Source: Verrucomicrobiota bacterium (GTDB lineage Bacteria; Verrucomicrobiota; Verrucomicrobiia; Limisphaerales; UBA9464). Taken from it: 6,097 nt of DNA. A program made the position numbers and the translations under genes. This document shows positions 5,664 through 6,097 of the stretch, piece by piece. Numbering within the stretch: the stretch's first letter is position 1; every line of letters begins with the position of its first letter. A model generated the notes under the pieces. That model was not told the origin of the DNA and ran no database searches. It saw only the letters and a list, made by a program, of their open reading frames with translations. The DNA lies in the NCBI GenBank assembly GCA_947454295.1, contig CANGMO010000154.1, forward strand, positions 1 to 6,097. Direction: 5' to 3'.

Positions 5664-6092
5664 ATGCTTCAACTCCTTCCTGGCATCAAGAGTGCGACCG
5701 CAGCGTTGTCTGCGGAGCGCCTGCGTTTGGACGTGGTCGGCCAGAATATCGCCAACGCGCAGACCACGCACGGCACCGATGGAAAGCCCTACCGCCGTCA
5801 GGTGGTGTCGTTCGAGTCGTTCCTCGACCGCACCGATGTCGCCCCGGGCGGCCAGGGGGTTCCGAGCGTCCGCGTTTCCAAGGTCGAAGCCGACAACCGT
5901 CCGGCCCGCAGCGTGTACATCCCGGGACATCCTGATGCGGACTCCCAGGGCATGGTGAAGATGCCCGACATCAGCATACACGAGGAGATGGCCGACATGA
6001 TCGCCGCCTCCCGCGCCTACGAAGCCAATCTCGCGGTGGTGAAGAGTTCGCGAACCCTGGCGCTTCAAGCGCTCAGCATCGGCAAACACTGA
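5664..6092 (+). CDS. flgC: Flagellar proximal rod protein FlgC
   Basis: A complete 142-residue FlgC, the partner of FlgB in the proximal rod. The N-terminal rod motif is 'RLDVVGQNIANAQTT' (21-35), followed by 'GKPYRRQVVSFE' (40-51). The family hallmarks are 'VYIPGHPDAD' (84-93), 'GMVKMPDISIHEEMADMI' (96-113) and 'ASRAYEANLAVVKSSR' (115-130), ending 'ALQALSIGK'. No strong Shine-Dalgarno sequence precedes ATG 5664, so translation may depend on coupling to flgB 14 bases upstream. Only five bases remain after the stop; further rod genes such as fliE probably follow outside the window, judging from the usual gene order. Confidence 0.95.
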   Translation: MLQLLPGIKSATAALSAERLRLDVVGQNIANAQTTHGTDGKPYRRQVVSFESFLDRTDVAPGGQGVPSVRVSKVEADNRPARSVYIPGHPDADSQGMVKMPDISIHEEMADMIAASRAYEANLAVVKSSRTLALQALSIGKH

Positions 6093-6097
6093 TCTCC

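Noticed and set aside
1..6097. CRISPR arrays, tRNA or rRNA genes, insertion sequences, attachment sites
   Set aside because: No spaced direct repeats, no tRNA- or rRNA-like segments, no transposase motifs and no terminal inverted repeats with target duplications were seen.

Overview
The window reads as a high-GC bacterial chromosome segment at the head of a flagellar gene cluster. A divergent HDOD signalling gene leaves on the left (minus strand, running off the edge). Six genes then run rightwards: a secreted Pro/Ala/Asn-Thr-rich protein, a secreted TPR protein, a small helical FlgN-like protein, a sigma-54 response regulator of the NtrC/FleR/FlrC type, and the proximal rod genes flgB and flgC, the latter ending five bases before the right edge. 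The combination of flagellar genes under a sigma-54 activator with exported proteins rich in Asn/Thr/Pro/Ala tracts (such as 'YLPRLGPSPLRF') suggests Verrucomicrobiota. That is an inference from style, not from a marker gene; a deltaproteobacterial-type or planctomycetal lineage cannot be excluded.

Layout: 1-806 HDOD protein (minus, C-terminus missing); 807-1062 divergent intergenic region with nested inverted repeats; 1063-1572 and 1569-3056 two exported proteins overlapping by four bases (GTGA); 3084-3503 FlgN-like candidate; 3504-3576 short spacer with small repeats; 3577-5076 sigma-54 activator; 5077-5265 non-coding control region with two adjacent dyads followed by a close match to a -24/-12 promoter; 5266-5649 flgB; 5664-6092 flgC.

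The most coherent story is a local regulatory circuit. The response regulator has an intact receiver, an intact GAFTGA loop and a Fis-type helix-turn-helix. The control region immediately downstream of its stop codon holds a GG-N10-GC sigma-54 promoter placed just upstream of flgB, with two dyads whose centres lie 20 bp apart. The regulator therefore probably switches on the rod/hook-basal-body operon starting at flgB. No sensor kinase is present in the window.

The least explained part is the 256-bp divergent region. It contains a 71-nt element (842-912) with a 9-bp outer stem enclosing two hairpins. Read on the minus strand, the element sits in the leader of the HDOD gene, and one of its hairpins is followed by six T. 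I could not assign it to a known RNA class.
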